This document shows, in pieces, positions 35,950 to 45,310 of a stretch of 64,000 bases of DNA (positions are counted from its first letter, which is position 1; each line of letters opens with the position of its first letter). The position numbers and the translations under genes were made by a program. The notes under the pieces were generated by a model, which saw only the letters and a program-made list of their open reading frames with translations, had not been told where the DNA came from and did not search any database. This DNA comes from Geosporobacter ferrireducens (lineage in GTDB: Bacteria; Bacillota; Clostridia; Peptostreptococcales; Thermotaleaceae): positions 1,529,416 through 1,593,415 of the forward strand of contig NZ_CP017269.1 of NCBI RefSeq assembly GCF_001750685.1, written 5' to 3'.

Positions 35950-36828
35950 TTATTTTTTAAGTAGGTTAGCATAAAATTCAATAATATGTTTCTTAAATAG
36001 CATTGCTGCGTTTGAAAGATATTCGCTATCATCCCAGGTTAAATTTATAAGCCGAGTACATTTAGGAGAGGATATGCTAACCAAGGAAAGCTCTTTATCT
36101 GTAATATCTCCCCAACTATATCTGGGCACGAAGGAAATGCCCATTCCATTTTTTACAAGCTCTAAGATGGTAGGAGAGTCATAGCATTCTAAAATAATGT
36201 TAGGTGTTAATCCTGAAATGCGACAGTAATGATCTGTTGAAATCCTTAGCTGGGTAAACTCGGGCAGACTTATAAAATTTTCAGTTGATAAATCACAAAG
36301 GGATACACTTTTTCGGTTAGCAAGCTTATGATTTTTATTTACAGCCAGAACGATTTCCTCTTCTAAAAGTGTTATTGTATTTTCGGAATGGGATGCATTC
36401 GGTGAGGGGATATATATCATGAAATCATATTTTTTATTGCCTGGACTAAATTGCTTCTGGCTAATATGAAATTTTATATGAGGATGTTTTTCACTAAACA
36501 TAGAAATTATTTTGGGTAGCATGAACATAGCTGCTTGTACGTATATTGTAATTTCATTTTTGGAATTGTGATTGTGATCTAGCAATTCTTTTTTTGCATC
36601 TTCTAATGATTGAAGTGTTTTATTTACATATTTTAAAAAAATTTTTCCATTCTGATTTAGCTTTATATATTTTCCCTCTCTATCAAATAACTTAACGCCT
36701 AGTTCGGTTTCTAAAATTTTAATAGTTTTACTCAATGCAGATTGAGAAATGCTAAGTTCTTCAGCGACTTTGGTTATGTGCTCAGTTTCAGCTATCATTT
36801 TAAAGTACCTAAGTTGCAACAGTTCCAT
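35950..36828 (-). CDS. LysR-family transcriptional regulator
   Basis: 292 residues from ATG 36828, chosen because GAGGGGGAG lies just upstream; the ORF is open 13 codons further. Helix-turn-helix: MELLQLRYFKMIAETEHITKVAEELSISQSALSKTIKILETELGVKLFDREGKYI. A periplasmic-binding-like effector domain follows from about residue 90. It is divergent from the tricarboxylate transporter operon and has a dyad box in the shared promoter; a near copy stands before the EPSPS-like gene, so it likely regulates both. Confidence 0.93.
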   Translation of the reverse strand: MELLQLRYFKMIAETEHITKVAEELSISQSALSKTIKILETELGVKLFDREGKYIKLNQNGKIFLKYVNKTLQSLEDAKKELLDHNHNSKNEITIYVQAAMFMLPKIISMFSEKHPHIKFHISQKQFSPGNKKYDFMIYIPSPNASHSENTITLLEEEIVLAVNKNHKLANRKSVSLCDLSTENFISLPEFTQLRISTDHYCRISGLTPNIILECYDSPTILELVKNGMGISFVPRYSWGDITDKELSLVSISSPKCTRLINLTWDDSEYLSNAAMLFKKHIIEFYANLLKK

Positions 36829-36865
36829 ATAACTCCCCCTCTTTAAAATATATAACTCATACATC

Positions 36866-36895
36866 ATAAATATATGAAAAATTATATATTAGACA
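36866..36895. promoter_or_regulatory. LysR-type box in the divergent LysR/transporter promoter
   Basis: AATATAT (36869-36875), 8-base spacer, ATATATT (36884-36890), then AGACA. The 30-base block matches the site at 34130-34159 in 27 positions. It is 38 bases from the LysR start and 99 bases before the binding-protein gene. Confidence 0.7.
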
Positions 36896-36994
36896 ATATT
36901 AAAAATCAATGATAAACTTTCTTTAAAGTAATGAAAGTTAGATGTACTTTGAAGTATATGAAAACGTAACCAATAAGAAAGGGGAGGAAATAAA

Positions 36995-38071
36995 ATGAAA
37001 AAAAGCAAGTATAAAATCGGAATAGCTCTAATCCTTTTACTTGTCTTGAGTTTGTCTACAGCTGGGTGTACTATAAGTACAGAGACACCAGCAAATTCTA
37101 ATGAGGGAAAATCAGAAACAGTTAAAAATGGATATCCTCAAAGGCCCATAACGATGATAGTGCCCTATGGAGCTGGTGGAGGGACGGATACTTACGGAAG
37201 AATGCTTGCTGCACAGTTAGAAAAACACTTGGGTACACCTATCACTGTGACAAATCAAGGGGGAGCTTCAGGGTCTATAGGAACGAAGTTTGTTCATGAT
37301 GCTTCTGCTGATGGATATACACTATTGTTCTCCGCAGAAACAATTGGGACATATCGTACTATGGGCACAAGTAGCCTTTCATATAGCAATTTTATACCTA
37401 TTGCAGTTACAGTAAATGATCCTAAGCTTGTAGTCGTATCCAAAAAATCTAAATATAACACTTTGCAAGAGTTACTAGAGGATATGAAGAAAAATCCTGG
37501 AAAAGTAACAATGTCCCATTCAGGTCCTGGAGGAAGCGGCCATAATCAAGGACTTATCCTGAAAGAGTTAGGCTATGAAGTGGCTATGACAGCATTTGAT
37601 AGTGGAAATAATGCATTATTGGGGGTTCTTGGAGAGCAAGTTGCGTTCACAAATCCTAATCTTTCCTTTGCGTCAGGATATATAGACAGTGGAGATATAA
37701 AGGTGCTTGCAGTATTTGCAGATGAGAGACTTGAAAAGTATCCCGATATACCAGCATTTACGGAAATTGTGCCTGAGGCAAAAAAATATTTAAGTATACC
37801 ACTTACACCACTTTCTTTGCTTGTCAAAGAAGGTACGCCAAATGAAATTGTGGAGATGTTGAGAAACGCTACGAAAGCTGCTTTGGAAGAAAAAGAATGG
37901 ACTGAATATGTTGAAACCAATTCTGCAGAAAAGCTTTATGAGAAATACACAGATGAAAATTCTATGAGAAAATTCTTTGAGAATTGGGAATCAATGATTT
38001 GCTGGTTACAATATGAAAATGGAGTTAGCAATAAGAGTCCTCAGGAATTCTCAATTCCAAAATTCCAATAA
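36995..38071 (+). CDS. TctC-type solute-binding lipoprotein (tripartite tricarboxylate transporter)
   Basis: 358 residues. Lipoprotein signal with lipobox STAGC (Cys about 25). Mature TctC/Bug fold: YPQRPITMIVPYGAGGGTDTYGRMLA, VTNQGGASGSIGTKFVHDASADGYTLLF, MSHSGPGGSGHNQGLILKELG. TctC proteins bind carboxylates such as citrate, aromatic acids or nicotinate. It is first in tctC-tctB-tctA order. GGGGAGG lies upstream. The ligand cannot be read from sequence. Confidence 0.92.
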   Translation: MKKSKYKIGIALILLLVLSLSTAGCTISTETPANSNEGKSETVKNGYPQRPITMIVPYGAGGGTDTYGRMLAAQLEKHLGTPITVTNQGGASGSIGTKFVHDASADGYTLLFSAETIGTYRTMGTSSLSYSNFIPIAVTVNDPKLVVVSKKSKYNTLQELLEDMKKNPGKVTMSHSGPGGSGHNQGLILKELGYEVAMTAFDSGNNALLGVLGEQVAFTNPNLSFASGYIDSGDIKVLAVFADERLEKYPDIPAFTEIVPEAKKYLSIPLTPLSLLVKEGTPNEIVEMLRNATKAALEEKEWTEYVETNSAEKLYEKYTDENSMRKFFENWESMICWLQYENGVSNKSPQEFSIPKFQ

Positions 38072-38107
38072 GGTAGTATGTACATTAATGGATAAGAATC
38101 TTACAAT

Positions 38108-38143
38108 GCCCTTATTTTATGAAATATTTAGTAAAATAAGGGC
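38108..38143 (+). repeat. Intercistronic hairpin between tctC and tctB
   Basis: GCCCTTATTTTA (38108-38119) and its perfect complement TAAAATAAGGGC (38132-38143) enclose a 12-base loop. No T run follows, so it is more likely an RNA 3'-end stabiliser or partial attenuator giving more binding protein than membrane subunits. Confidence 0.65.
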
Positions 38144-38236
38144 GACATTATTAAAATTTTGAAAATAAATCCTTTAGTCGATAAGCTTAAAACCTGAATT
38201 ACCGATAATACTGAATAAAGAAAAGGTGATAACAAT

Positions 38237-38755
38237 ATGGAAAAACGAGGAAGGCTTAACAGCAACATTGGTGAAGGCATTTTCTTTATGATAATTGGTG
38301 TTGCTCTAGGTTTTTATTCAATTACTTCTTATTCAAGTTCATTTAATAAAGACTGGTCACAGTCGCCCTATCTCTTTCCGATATTAGTAGCAATCTTTAT
38401 ATTTATACTCTCAATTAGTCTGCTTATACAAGGTTATAAAGAGAAAAAATTAGAACTAATAGATACGGAAGAGGCCAGTATCAAGAAAAATAATAAAGGG
38501 GTTATCGTTATCCTTGTTATGTCAATATTGTATTATATTGCGCTGTCCAAGATTTCACTGCCGAGGATTATCTTTAAATTCTCTTCGTTTGCTATATCTA
38601 TTGCTACATTTGAAGTTGTAACTGTAATATTTCTGTTAGCACTTTTGTTTTATTTAGGTGTACGTAGGGTTAATATACTTATTTCAGTTCCTGTAATTTC
38701 AGTTTTGTTTTTGAGCATTTCATTTAGAACGTTTTTAAATGTATTATTACCATAA
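38237..38755 (+). CDS. TctB-type small membrane subunit
   Basis: 172 residues with four membrane segments (GEGIFFMIIGVALGFYSI, YLFPILVAIFIFILSISLLI, GVIVILVMSILYYIAL, and ATFEVVTVIFLLALLFYLGVRRVNILISVPVISVLFL). Size and profile fit TctB, the poorly conserved small subunit of tripartite tricarboxylate transporters. It lies between tctC and tctA, 15 bases before tctA. AAAGGTG supports the start. Confidence 0.82.
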   Translation: MEKRGRLNSNIGEGIFFMIIGVALGFYSITSYSSSFNKDWSQSPYLFPILVAIFIFILSISLLIQGYKEKKLELIDTEEASIKKNNKGVIVILVMSILYYIALSKISLPRIIFKFSSFAISIATFEVVTVIFLLALLFYLGVRRVNILISVPVISVLFLSISFRTFLNVLLP

Positions 38756-38770
38756 AGGGGGGAGAAGTTC

Positions 38771-40273
38771 TTGTTAGAGATGCTATCCTTTATAGATATT
38801 AGATTTATTTTACTCGTATTTGTGGGGTCATTAGCAGGTTTATTTGTAGGCTCAGTTCCTGGACTCTCCGTTTCTATGGCCACAGCTCTGCTTGTTTCCA
38901 TAACATATACATGGAGTACAACAGATGCATTAGCCACAATTATGGGAGTATATGTAGTAGGCGTATTCTCTGGTGCTGTTTCTGCAATACTGATTAACAT
39001 ACCTGGAGCACCCTCATCTGTTGTAACAACCTTAGATGGATATCCATTGGCGCATAAAGGAGAATCTCATAAGGCGTTATTTTATGCAACGATATATTCG
39101 TTTATTGGGAGTGTTTTTGGATTAATTGCATTAACATTTTTAGCCAAACCAGTTGCAAACATTGCATTGAAATTTACACCTATGGATTATTTTTTGTTAG
39201 CAATGTTTGGACTCTCTACCGTTGGCTCTGTAACTTCTAAAAATTATACTAAAGGCTTAATGAGTGCTGCTTTAGGATTGGCTGTTAGCATGATAGGCCT
39301 TGATCCAATCATAGGTACTCCAAGAATGAGCTTTGGATTATATGATCTTCAGTCGGGGATATCTACGGTTCCTGCTCTGGTTGGACTATTTGGATTTACA
39401 GAGGTTCTTAGTGTAGTGTATGATAACAATTTAAAACAAAGGGTTTCAGAATTAGTAAAGATGAAGATTAATGTTCGAGAAACGCTCAAGCATTGGAAGT
39501 TGTCCCTATATGCATCTTCAATAGGTACAGTTATTGGTGCACTTCCAGGTGCGGGAGGACCTGTTGCAGCCTTTATCTCTTATAACGAAGCAAAAAGAGT
39601 CATTAAAAACCCTGAGGTAGCTTTTGGAAAAGGAGCTGTTGAAGGGATTGTTGCAAGCGAAGCTTCAAACAATGCGTGTATAGGAGGCGCGTTAATACCT
39701 ATGCTGGCATTAGCTGTACCGGGAGATGCAGTAACGGCAATTTTACTCTCGGTGTTCTATGTGCACGGATTAAAACCAGGGCCTATGTTTATTAAGGAAA
39801 ATCCTGAAATGTTTTATGTCATTTTAGCTGGAGGCTTCATCGCATGTATTGCTTTGCTTGTTTTAGGTATTTTAGTTGCGCCTAGAATTTCTAGAGTAAT
39901 AGCTATTCCGAAAAACATATTACTTCCAATCGTTACGGTGCTTTGTGTGATAGGTTCTTTTGCATGTAATAATAGACTATTTGATGTTGTGCTTATGTTT
40001 GTCTTTGGGGTGATTGGATTCTTAATGCGGCGGTATGAATATCCTGTAGCACCTACGGTACTTGCAATTGTACTGGGGGGGATGATGGATTCGAATTTTA
40101 GAAGGGCTGTTTCATTAGCTTCTGCTACGGATAATATGTTTAAGGCAATGTTCTTCAAACCAATAACTTTGGTATTGCTTACGTTGACAATATCAATCAT
40201 TTTGTCAAATATACCAGCCTTCAAAAACACATTTATTAAAGCTTATTCTAAAAAAGTCAAATTTGGTGCATAG
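38771..40273 (+). CDS. TctA-type large membrane subunit
   Basis: 500 residues starting at TTG behind GGGGGGAGAAG (an ATG nine bases later is also possible). It has about twelve membrane segments and the TctA hallmarks: VGSLAGLFVGSVPGLSVSMATALLVSITY near the start and IGTVIGALPGAGGPVAAFISYNEAKRV around residue 255, plus EASNNACIGGALIPMLALAVPGDAVTAILLS. It completes the transporter with TctC and TctB. Confidence 0.93.
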   Translation: MLEMLSFIDIRFILLVFVGSLAGLFVGSVPGLSVSMATALLVSITYTWSTTDALATIMGVYVVGVFSGAVSAILINIPGAPSSVVTTLDGYPLAHKGESHKALFYATIYSFIGSVFGLIALTFLAKPVANIALKFTPMDYFLLAMFGLSTVGSVTSKNYTKGLMSAALGLAVSMIGLDPIIGTPRMSFGLYDLQSGISTVPALVGLFGFTEVLSVVYDNNLKQRVSELVKMKINVRETLKHWKLSLYASSIGTVIGALPGAGGPVAAFISYNEAKRVIKNPEVAFGKGAVEGIVASEASNNACIGGALIPMLALAVPGDAVTAILLSVFYVHGLKPGPMFIKENPEMFYVILAGGFIACIALLVLGILVAPRISRVIAIPKNILLPIVTVLCVIGSFACNNRLFDVVLMFVFGVIGFLMRRYEYPVAPTVLAIVLGGMMDSNFRRAVSLASATDNMFKAMFFKPITLVLLTLTISIILSNIPAFKNTFIKAYSKKVKFGA

Positions 40274-40593
40274 GTATGTGTATTTGCTACAATAACATAG
40301 GATTCCTGTTTAACAACATTTAAGGAAAAACATAGTATTGCCACAGAATTCATTGACCAACTTTGTGAATATAGGACCCTTACTCAATTAGATGAGCACA
40401 AAAAAACTAGTGTAATGGACTAGAGGCGATGTGCTAAGTCTGGGTAAGGGTTAATGTTTTTAATCGGGATAAATCTCGAAGAAAGGGATTCGGTGAAGCA
40501 AGAAGAACAGAAAAATTAGATTGAGAGACGATTATAACAGTACAAAGGAAAATTGTAAAAACCCTATTGATTTTAGAATATCTCCTAAAATAG
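40274..40593 (+). other. Gene-free spacer after tctA
   Basis: About 320 bases with no supported gene. One stretch (40318-40423) reads FKEKHSIATEFIDQLCEYRT, then TLTQLDEHKKTS to a stop, faintly like the C-terminal coil of large serine recombinases, but too short to name. Confidence 0.3.
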
Positions 40594-40623
40594 AAACTGG
40601 CTAATCCTTTTAGCCAGTTTTAT
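40594..40623. terminator. Intrinsic terminator
   Basis: AAACTGGCTAA (40594-40604) pairs with TTAGCCAGTTT (40610-40620), followed by TAT on the plus strand. It ends the tct operon region. Confidence 0.75.
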
Positions 40624-40686
40624 GGTAGTTTATTCAATTCTACACTTATAAAGTTTTCGATTTAGTTTGCCCCCTGCCTTATTATT

Positions 40687-40905
40687 CTATTTCATTACCA
40701 ACATGCTCCTTTTTTCTTGTTTTCCTTGTCCGCTTAAAACCATGCATATTACCATTAAAACAATAGCACCCATATCAGCTAAAATACCCAAAACGTCCGA
40801 TAATGCACCAGTTATAATTGGCATGATAATCGCACCAATTCCTCCTATCATTAGTAAGGCCCCTATCGCCAGCCCAGTTCCCCGGAAATACTTGATATAA
40901 TTAAG
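40687..40905 (-). pseudogene. Membrane transporter C-terminal relic (MFS-like)
   Basis: On the minus strand about 70 codons are open, reading IKYFRGTGLAIGALLMIGGI and GAIIMPIITGALSDVLGILA, then GAIVLMVICMVLSG and a basic tail to TAG. The Gly/Pro pattern and G-x3-D-x2-G are like the last helices of a major facilitator carrier. No start and no preceding helices are present, so it is a fragment. Confidence 0.5.
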
Positions 40906-41016
40906 GTGGAGAAGAATAACTTTTCAAAGGGGTACACCTTTAAGACCCTAACCCGATGTCATGGTACATCCTTTTGTAAACAAATGAAAACCGTTATCGA
41001 AGGAAATGAAATCACG

Positions 41017-41055
41017 CAAAAATCTCTGATGAGAATTTATCATCAGAGATTTTTT
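41017..41055. terminator. Bidirectional terminator
   Basis: AAATCTCTGATGA and TCATCAGAGATTT pair perfectly around a 7-base loop and are flanked by A and T runs, so it can act in both directions. It closes the beta-propeller lipoprotein operon arriving from the right. Confidence 0.85.
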
Positions 41056-41095
41056 ATGGTGGCTGTCATTTAATGTCCGTTACCTTTTATCAATA

Positions 41096-42211
41096 TTATT
41101 TCCTTAAGGTATATTCAAGGTATATAATACTACTGTCATATTTACTCCCGTCCCATTCTGCATAAGCAAGGGCTTCGCTTGAAGGACTCCAACTTGTACT
41201 TAGGTATTGTACACCCACAGCAACCTGAGTGGCCTCTCCCTTTAGGGTATCATAGATATAAAGACCATTCACAGTATTGCCATTCATATCCGTCTTCATA
41301 TTATAGGCTATCAGTCTTTGATCCCCAGACCAGGAAACTCCGCTAATCTCATTGCCCTCAGCAATCGTCTTGCGGTTGCCGCCATTTGTATCACAGAGAA
41401 GCAGGCTTTGTTTAGCCCCACTGCCTTGTATTAGCAGCATTTGATTTTCATCTGGCGAAGGGAATACACGGTAGATATTTTTTAGGTTTAAATCTACAGT
41501 CTCCTTTGTAGCCAAATCAAGTCTCCATAGACTTCCATCAGAATTTGTATTGTAGTAGATTTTATCTTTAATTTGTTCCACAATCACTAAGGCTTTTCCC
41601 TTTAAGCCCTCTATAGAAGTAATCTTGCCAGATATATGGGCTAAATAAGCTCCACCGCTATAGTCTGCTCCAACTACGGTTTCATTGTCACCCCACTTAG
41701 CGCTCATAGCTCCTGCTATATTAGGTCCTCTTATACTAAAGTCCTTCAGGGTATCCATATTCATCACAGAAAAAGCAGGGTCACCTAGGGTATATTCATA
41801 ATACAATAGATTTTTTTTATCTGCTGACAGTGTAGCCTCCCCTAGATGTGTATTAGATTTTTCCTTCAAAAGTTTATATTCTTTATTATCCAGATTGAAT
41901 AGATATAAGCTTCTAGGATGAGCATTTGCCAGCTCCGACAAGCTCATTTTTTCCAGTGTGGTATTTTCCCTTGAAACAATTACGGTGTTCTCGTTTAGCC
42001 AATCAGTAATTGACATGTTTTCATATCGATCAATTTTCACCACCGATATCACTGCTTCTCCTGCTTCATTATCTTTGTCATCAATAATGGTTATGGTTTT
42101 TCCCGGCTCCTTAATTATTACTCGATCCTCATCCATTTCCTTATTGCAGGCAGTTAATACCAATAGTAATGACATTGCTAATATTAATTTTTTAGCTTTT
42201 TTATTGTTCAT
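41096..42211 (-). CDS. Beta-propeller (TolB/PD40-like) lipoprotein
   Basis: 371 residues: lipobox LTAC (Cys about 22). The rest is made of repeated four-strand units with SADKKNLLYYEY, SPDENQMLLIQGSG, SWSGDQRLIAYNMK and SWSPSSEALAYAEWDG, typical of PD40/TolB-type propellers. It follows the kinase gene by 98 bases and probably acts as an extracellular sensor or accessory for that two-component system. The start has GAGGAGG. Confidence 0.82.
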   Translation of the reverse strand: MNNKKAKKLILAMSLLLVLTACNKEMDEDRVIIKEPGKTITIIDDKDNEAGEAVISVVKIDRYENMSITDWLNENTVIVSRENTTLEKMSLSELANAHPRSLYLFNLDNKEYKLLKEKSNTHLGEATLSADKKNLLYYEYTLGDPAFSVMNMDTLKDFSIRGPNIAGAMSAKWGDNETVVGADYSGGAYLAHISGKITSIEGLKGKALVIVEQIKDKIYYNTNSDGSLWRLDLATKETVDLNLKNIYRVFPSPDENQMLLIQGSGAKQSLLLCDTNGGNRKTIAEGNEISGVSWSGDQRLIAYNMKTDMNGNTVNGLYIYDTLKGEATQVAVGVQYLSTSWSPSSEALAYAEWDGSKYDSSIIYLEYTLRK

Positions 42212-42309
42212 TTATATCGCCTCCTCGATATGTATATCTTATCAAGGGATTATTTCTATTCAATATACAATTGTTTCAATTATGTAAACAAATACATCAA
42301 TACTGCAAA

Positions 42310-43776
42310 TTATTCTACTGTTTTAACGGAGGGCAGTATAACGCTAAAGACAGTGGACTTTGAATCACTCTTCACTAAAGCGATAGAGCCCCCCTGCCCT
42401 TCAACAGTTCGCTTGACCAACGACAAACCCAGGCCCGTTCCTCCCTTTTCTCTAGATCTGTTTCTATCTACTGTAAAAAAAGGCTCGAAAATTCTTTGGG
42501 CAGCCTCTTCAGGTATACCCATACCTGTATTGGCGATCTCAACGACTACTTGATTATCCTTCTGATAATTCTTCACATGAATATACCCTCTTGTATGATT
42601 ATATTTGATTGCATTATCTAATAGGTTGACCAGAATAATTGCTAAGCTGTCTTTATCAGCCTCCACATAGGTTTCTTTTAAGTCCGTCTCCAGTTCTATA
42701 CCAAATTTTTCAATTTTACCTCTCAGGCTATTGATTACCCCCTCAATTACCTGACCAATCTCCAGTTTTTCCTTATTATATTCAAAATCATACTTTTCCA
42801 TGGCTGACAGCTGAAGTACCTTTTCAACCATTTCATAAAGCCGTTGGGTCTCGCTTTTGATATCTGCTTTTGCCTTTTCCAGCAGCTCAAGGTCATCGGG
42901 ATACATTTCTAGTAGGTCAACATAAGCCTTTATTGAAGTTAGCGGTGTTTTAAATTCATGGGTTACATTCCCTATAAACTGCTTTTGCTGCTGATCCAGC
43001 AGCGATAATTTATTTATGGCAAGGTTAAGTTTTTTTTGTTCCTCTTCCATATTCTGAATACTTTTCTGAATCCTTTCGCTCATGCCATGGATCCCTTGGC
43101 TAAGGCTTCCAATTTCATCTTTGCGCGAAAGCACATAGGTATCAAAATGCCCTTCACGGATCTGTTCCACCATTTTCTGCAGCTGTATGATTCCATTGGC
43201 AAAGGAGTTAAAATAAAAATAGGCTAAAATAAAGCTAAGAAGAAATACCCCCACCCCAATATTAATAAATAACTGTCGGATGCGATTGTAGAATCGAAGT
43301 TCTCCTGCCAGCGAGTAATAAAACTGTACAACCCCCACCTGTTCACGTCCTACTTTCAAGGGCGTCAGGTAGTACAGAGAGTCCCCTTCCACTAAATAAG
43401 TAGTTTTATTCGTTAGGGCAAATCCTAGAGCCCTTCTAATATCAGCGGAATCCATATGTGCTATCTTTCTGCTGACTAATGTACCCTCATTGTCATACAA
43501 AGCTAAACGCTGTCCACTTATTAATTCCAGTGCCTCTGCAAATTGTTCTCCCTTTGTTGCCAGAAAGGTTTCAGGCACCTTATTTGCTTCAGATAAGATT
43601 GTCTGCATAAAATAGATATTAGCTCTTTGAGCCTGCTGTGCCAAATAATCCTCATACTCAGCCTGCTGATTTGATTCAATTCCCCGCAGCACCAGGAGAC
43701 TTAAAATAAATACCGTGAGCAGCAATAGCATACCTAAAAAGATGCTGAATTTTATTTTAATACTTGTTTTCACCAT
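42310..43776 (-). CDS. Sensor histidine kinase
   Basis: 488 residues: TM1 (IFLGMLLLLTVFILSLLVLRG), extracellular domain of about 130 residues, TM2 (LFINIGVGVFLLSFILAYFYF), HAMP, His box NVTHEFKTPLTSIKAYVDLLEM, ATPase motifs LVNLLDNAIKYNHTRG, NTGMGIPEEAAQRIFEPFF, GTGLGLSLVKR. The start overlaps the regulator gene by 20 bases (a GTG three bases later has better ribosome spacing). It lies between its regulator and the propeller lipoprotein. Confidence 0.92.
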   Translation of the reverse strand: MVKTSIKIKFSIFLGMLLLLTVFILSLLVLRGIESNQQAEYEDYLAQQAQRANIYFMQTILSEANKVPETFLATKGEQFAEALELISGQRLALYDNEGTLVSRKIAHMDSADIRRALGFALTNKTTYLVEGDSLYYLTPLKVGREQVGVVQFYYSLAGELRFYNRIRQLFINIGVGVFLLSFILAYFYFNSFANGIIQLQKMVEQIREGHFDTYVLSRKDEIGSLSQGIHGMSERIQKSIQNMEEEQKKLNLAINKLSLLDQQQKQFIGNVTHEFKTPLTSIKAYVDLLEMYPDDLELLEKAKADIKSETQRLYEMVEKVLQLSAMEKYDFEYNKEKLEIGQVIEGVINSLRGKIEKFGIELETDLKETYVEADKDSLAIILVNLLDNAIKYNHTRGYIHVKNYQKDNQVVVEIANTGMGIPEEAAQRIFEPFFTVDRNRSREKGGTGLGLSLVKRTVEGQGGSIALVKSDSKSTVFSVILPSVKTVE

Positions 43777-44458
43777 AACCTCCTAGGGCCTTATAGCCCA
43801 CTCCATGAAGGGTTTGTATGAGCTCGTTAAATTCAGCCCCCAGCTTTTTTCTGAGCCTCTGTATATGTATATCCACTGTACGGGTGCCCCCCACATATTC
43901 CATTCCCCATATCAAATCCAATAACTGCTCCCTTGAATAGGCTCTATCGGGGTTAGATACCAAAAGTGCCAGTAGATCATATTCCTTGGGCGTGAGCTCA
44001 AGCAATCTTTCCCCTGCATAAGCTGTTCTTTTACTTAAATGAATCTCCACACCATTTAGTTTAATGCGATCATCCGACTGCTTTTCTCCTGCTGCCTGCA
44101 GCCTTCTTAGCAACGACCTCAATCGAGCCAGCAGCTCTCGCATATCAAAGGGTTTGGTTATATAATCATCTGCCCCCAGCTCTAATCCAAGAATTTTATT
44201 AACAATATCTTCTTTAGCCGTCAGCATTATAACACCTAGGGAGCCTTTATCTGGAAGCCTTTTTAAAATCTCATATCCATCCATCCCCGGCAGCATAACA
44301 TCTAAAATAATAGCATTCGGAGAAAATTGCTTTAACTTTTCCAGCGCATCAGCACCATTATAGACAGCCTCCACCAAATAACCTTCTCTTCTTAAGGCAT
44401 ATGTAATTGCATCAGCAATTTTTTGTTCATCCTCTACTACCATTATTCTTTCATTCAT
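43757..44458 (-). CDS. OmpR/PhoB-family response regulator
   Basis: 233 residues. Receiver: VVEDEQK, phospho-Asp in AIILDVMLPGMDG, Lys in YITKPFD. Winged helix: ELTPKEYDLLALLVSNPDRAYSREQLLDLIWGMEYVGGTRTVDIHIQRLRKKLG. First gene of a three-gene unit: regulator, kinase, lipoprotein. Confidence 0.93.
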   Translation of the reverse strand: MNERIMVVEDEQKIADAITYALRREGYLVEAVYNGADALEKLKQFSPNAIILDVMLPGMDGYEILKRLPDKGSLGVIMLTAKEDIVNKILGLELGADDYITKPFDMRELLARLRSLLRRLQAAGEKQSDDRIKLNGVEIHLSKRTAYAGERLLELTPKEYDLLALLVSNPDRAYSREQLLDLIWGMEYVGGTRTVDIHIQRLRKKLGAEFNELIQTLHGVGYKALGGYGENKY

Positions 44459-44690
44459 TATTATCCCTTCCTAACTAGCAAAATAATTTGATTTCTTAAA
44501 TGATAGATTACTCTGCATAGTACTTGAAGACAACTGAAGCATCCCTCGTCTTTTTTTTCGCGCGAAGGGAAGCGACGGCCCACAGTGATTTATACATAAT
44601 GATTAATAAGGCCCTCAAAGTCAAAAATCTCTGGCACTTTTTTCTACTTCAGTCATATTGAAGAGCTACAAAAATATTGTAATTCTCTCC

Positions 44691-45272
44691 TTAATATTCA
44701 CTGAGGCGGCCATTATCATTCCATGCGCCATACATCTTACCCTGCTTTGTATGATCTATAAATTTATCCAACCTCTTTATAAATAATTCAGGTTGATTCT
44801 TCACCTGATGGATTGTGTCTATTCTTATTCTCCTATAGAGTTCAGGGAATTTCATAAAATTCTCAAATGTTTGATCATCTTCTTTCAGCCTTTTCACTAT
44901 AATCTCATCAATTATAAACGCATCACTGCGCATATCAGGCAACACTTTTCTCCCCGCATCCGTCATAAGTCCCAGCTTTTCAAGACGGCGTACTCGCTCT
45001 TTATTTAATTCGGTCCATGAACTTTTCTTAGCTCTTGGGGATAATCTTTGAACAAGTTGATTCTTTGAATTCTTCTTTCTAACGCTATCAATCCATCCAA
45101 AACACAGCGCCTCTTCTACTGCATCCAGATATAGTAAAGTGTCTTGTTTTGGAGAAATACTTACAATTACCCAGCAACATTTTTCAATATTGCAATTATC
45201 CTGTAACCAAAGCCTTAGCGCTTCTCTTGTTGTTACATTAAGTATATTTTCCATATCCATAATTACATTCAT
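44691..45272 (-). CDS. YdeI/OmpD-associated family protein
   Basis: 193 residues: features of the YdeI/OmpD-associated (bacteriocin-protection-like) family are seen in REALRLWLQDNCNIEKCCWVI, YLDAVEEALCFGWIDSVRKK, and RLSPRAKKSSWTELNKERVRRLEKLGLMTDAGR. Its function is not firmly known. Start uncertain between two in-frame ATG codons: GGATGAAAGG precedes them and suits the second (four codons later) slightly better. It stands alone. Confidence 0.82.
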   Translation of the reverse strand: MNVIMDMENILNVTTREALRLWLQDNCNIEKCCWVIVSISPKQDTLLYLDAVEEALCFGWIDSVRKKNSKNQLVQRLSPRAKKSSWTELNKERVRRLEKLGLMTDAGRKVLPDMRSDAFIIDEIIVKRLKEDDQTFENFMKFPELYRRIRIDTIHQVKNQPELFIKRLDKFIDHTKQGKMYGAWNDNGRLSEY

Positions 45273-45310
45273 CCTTTCATCCAGTATATCATCTGTATTC
45301 TGTATTTAGG

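Noticed and set aside
40283..40423. Serine-recombinase C-terminal relic
   Set aside because: The resemblance (KHSIATEFIDQL...) is weak and covers about 35 residues only; not enough to name.
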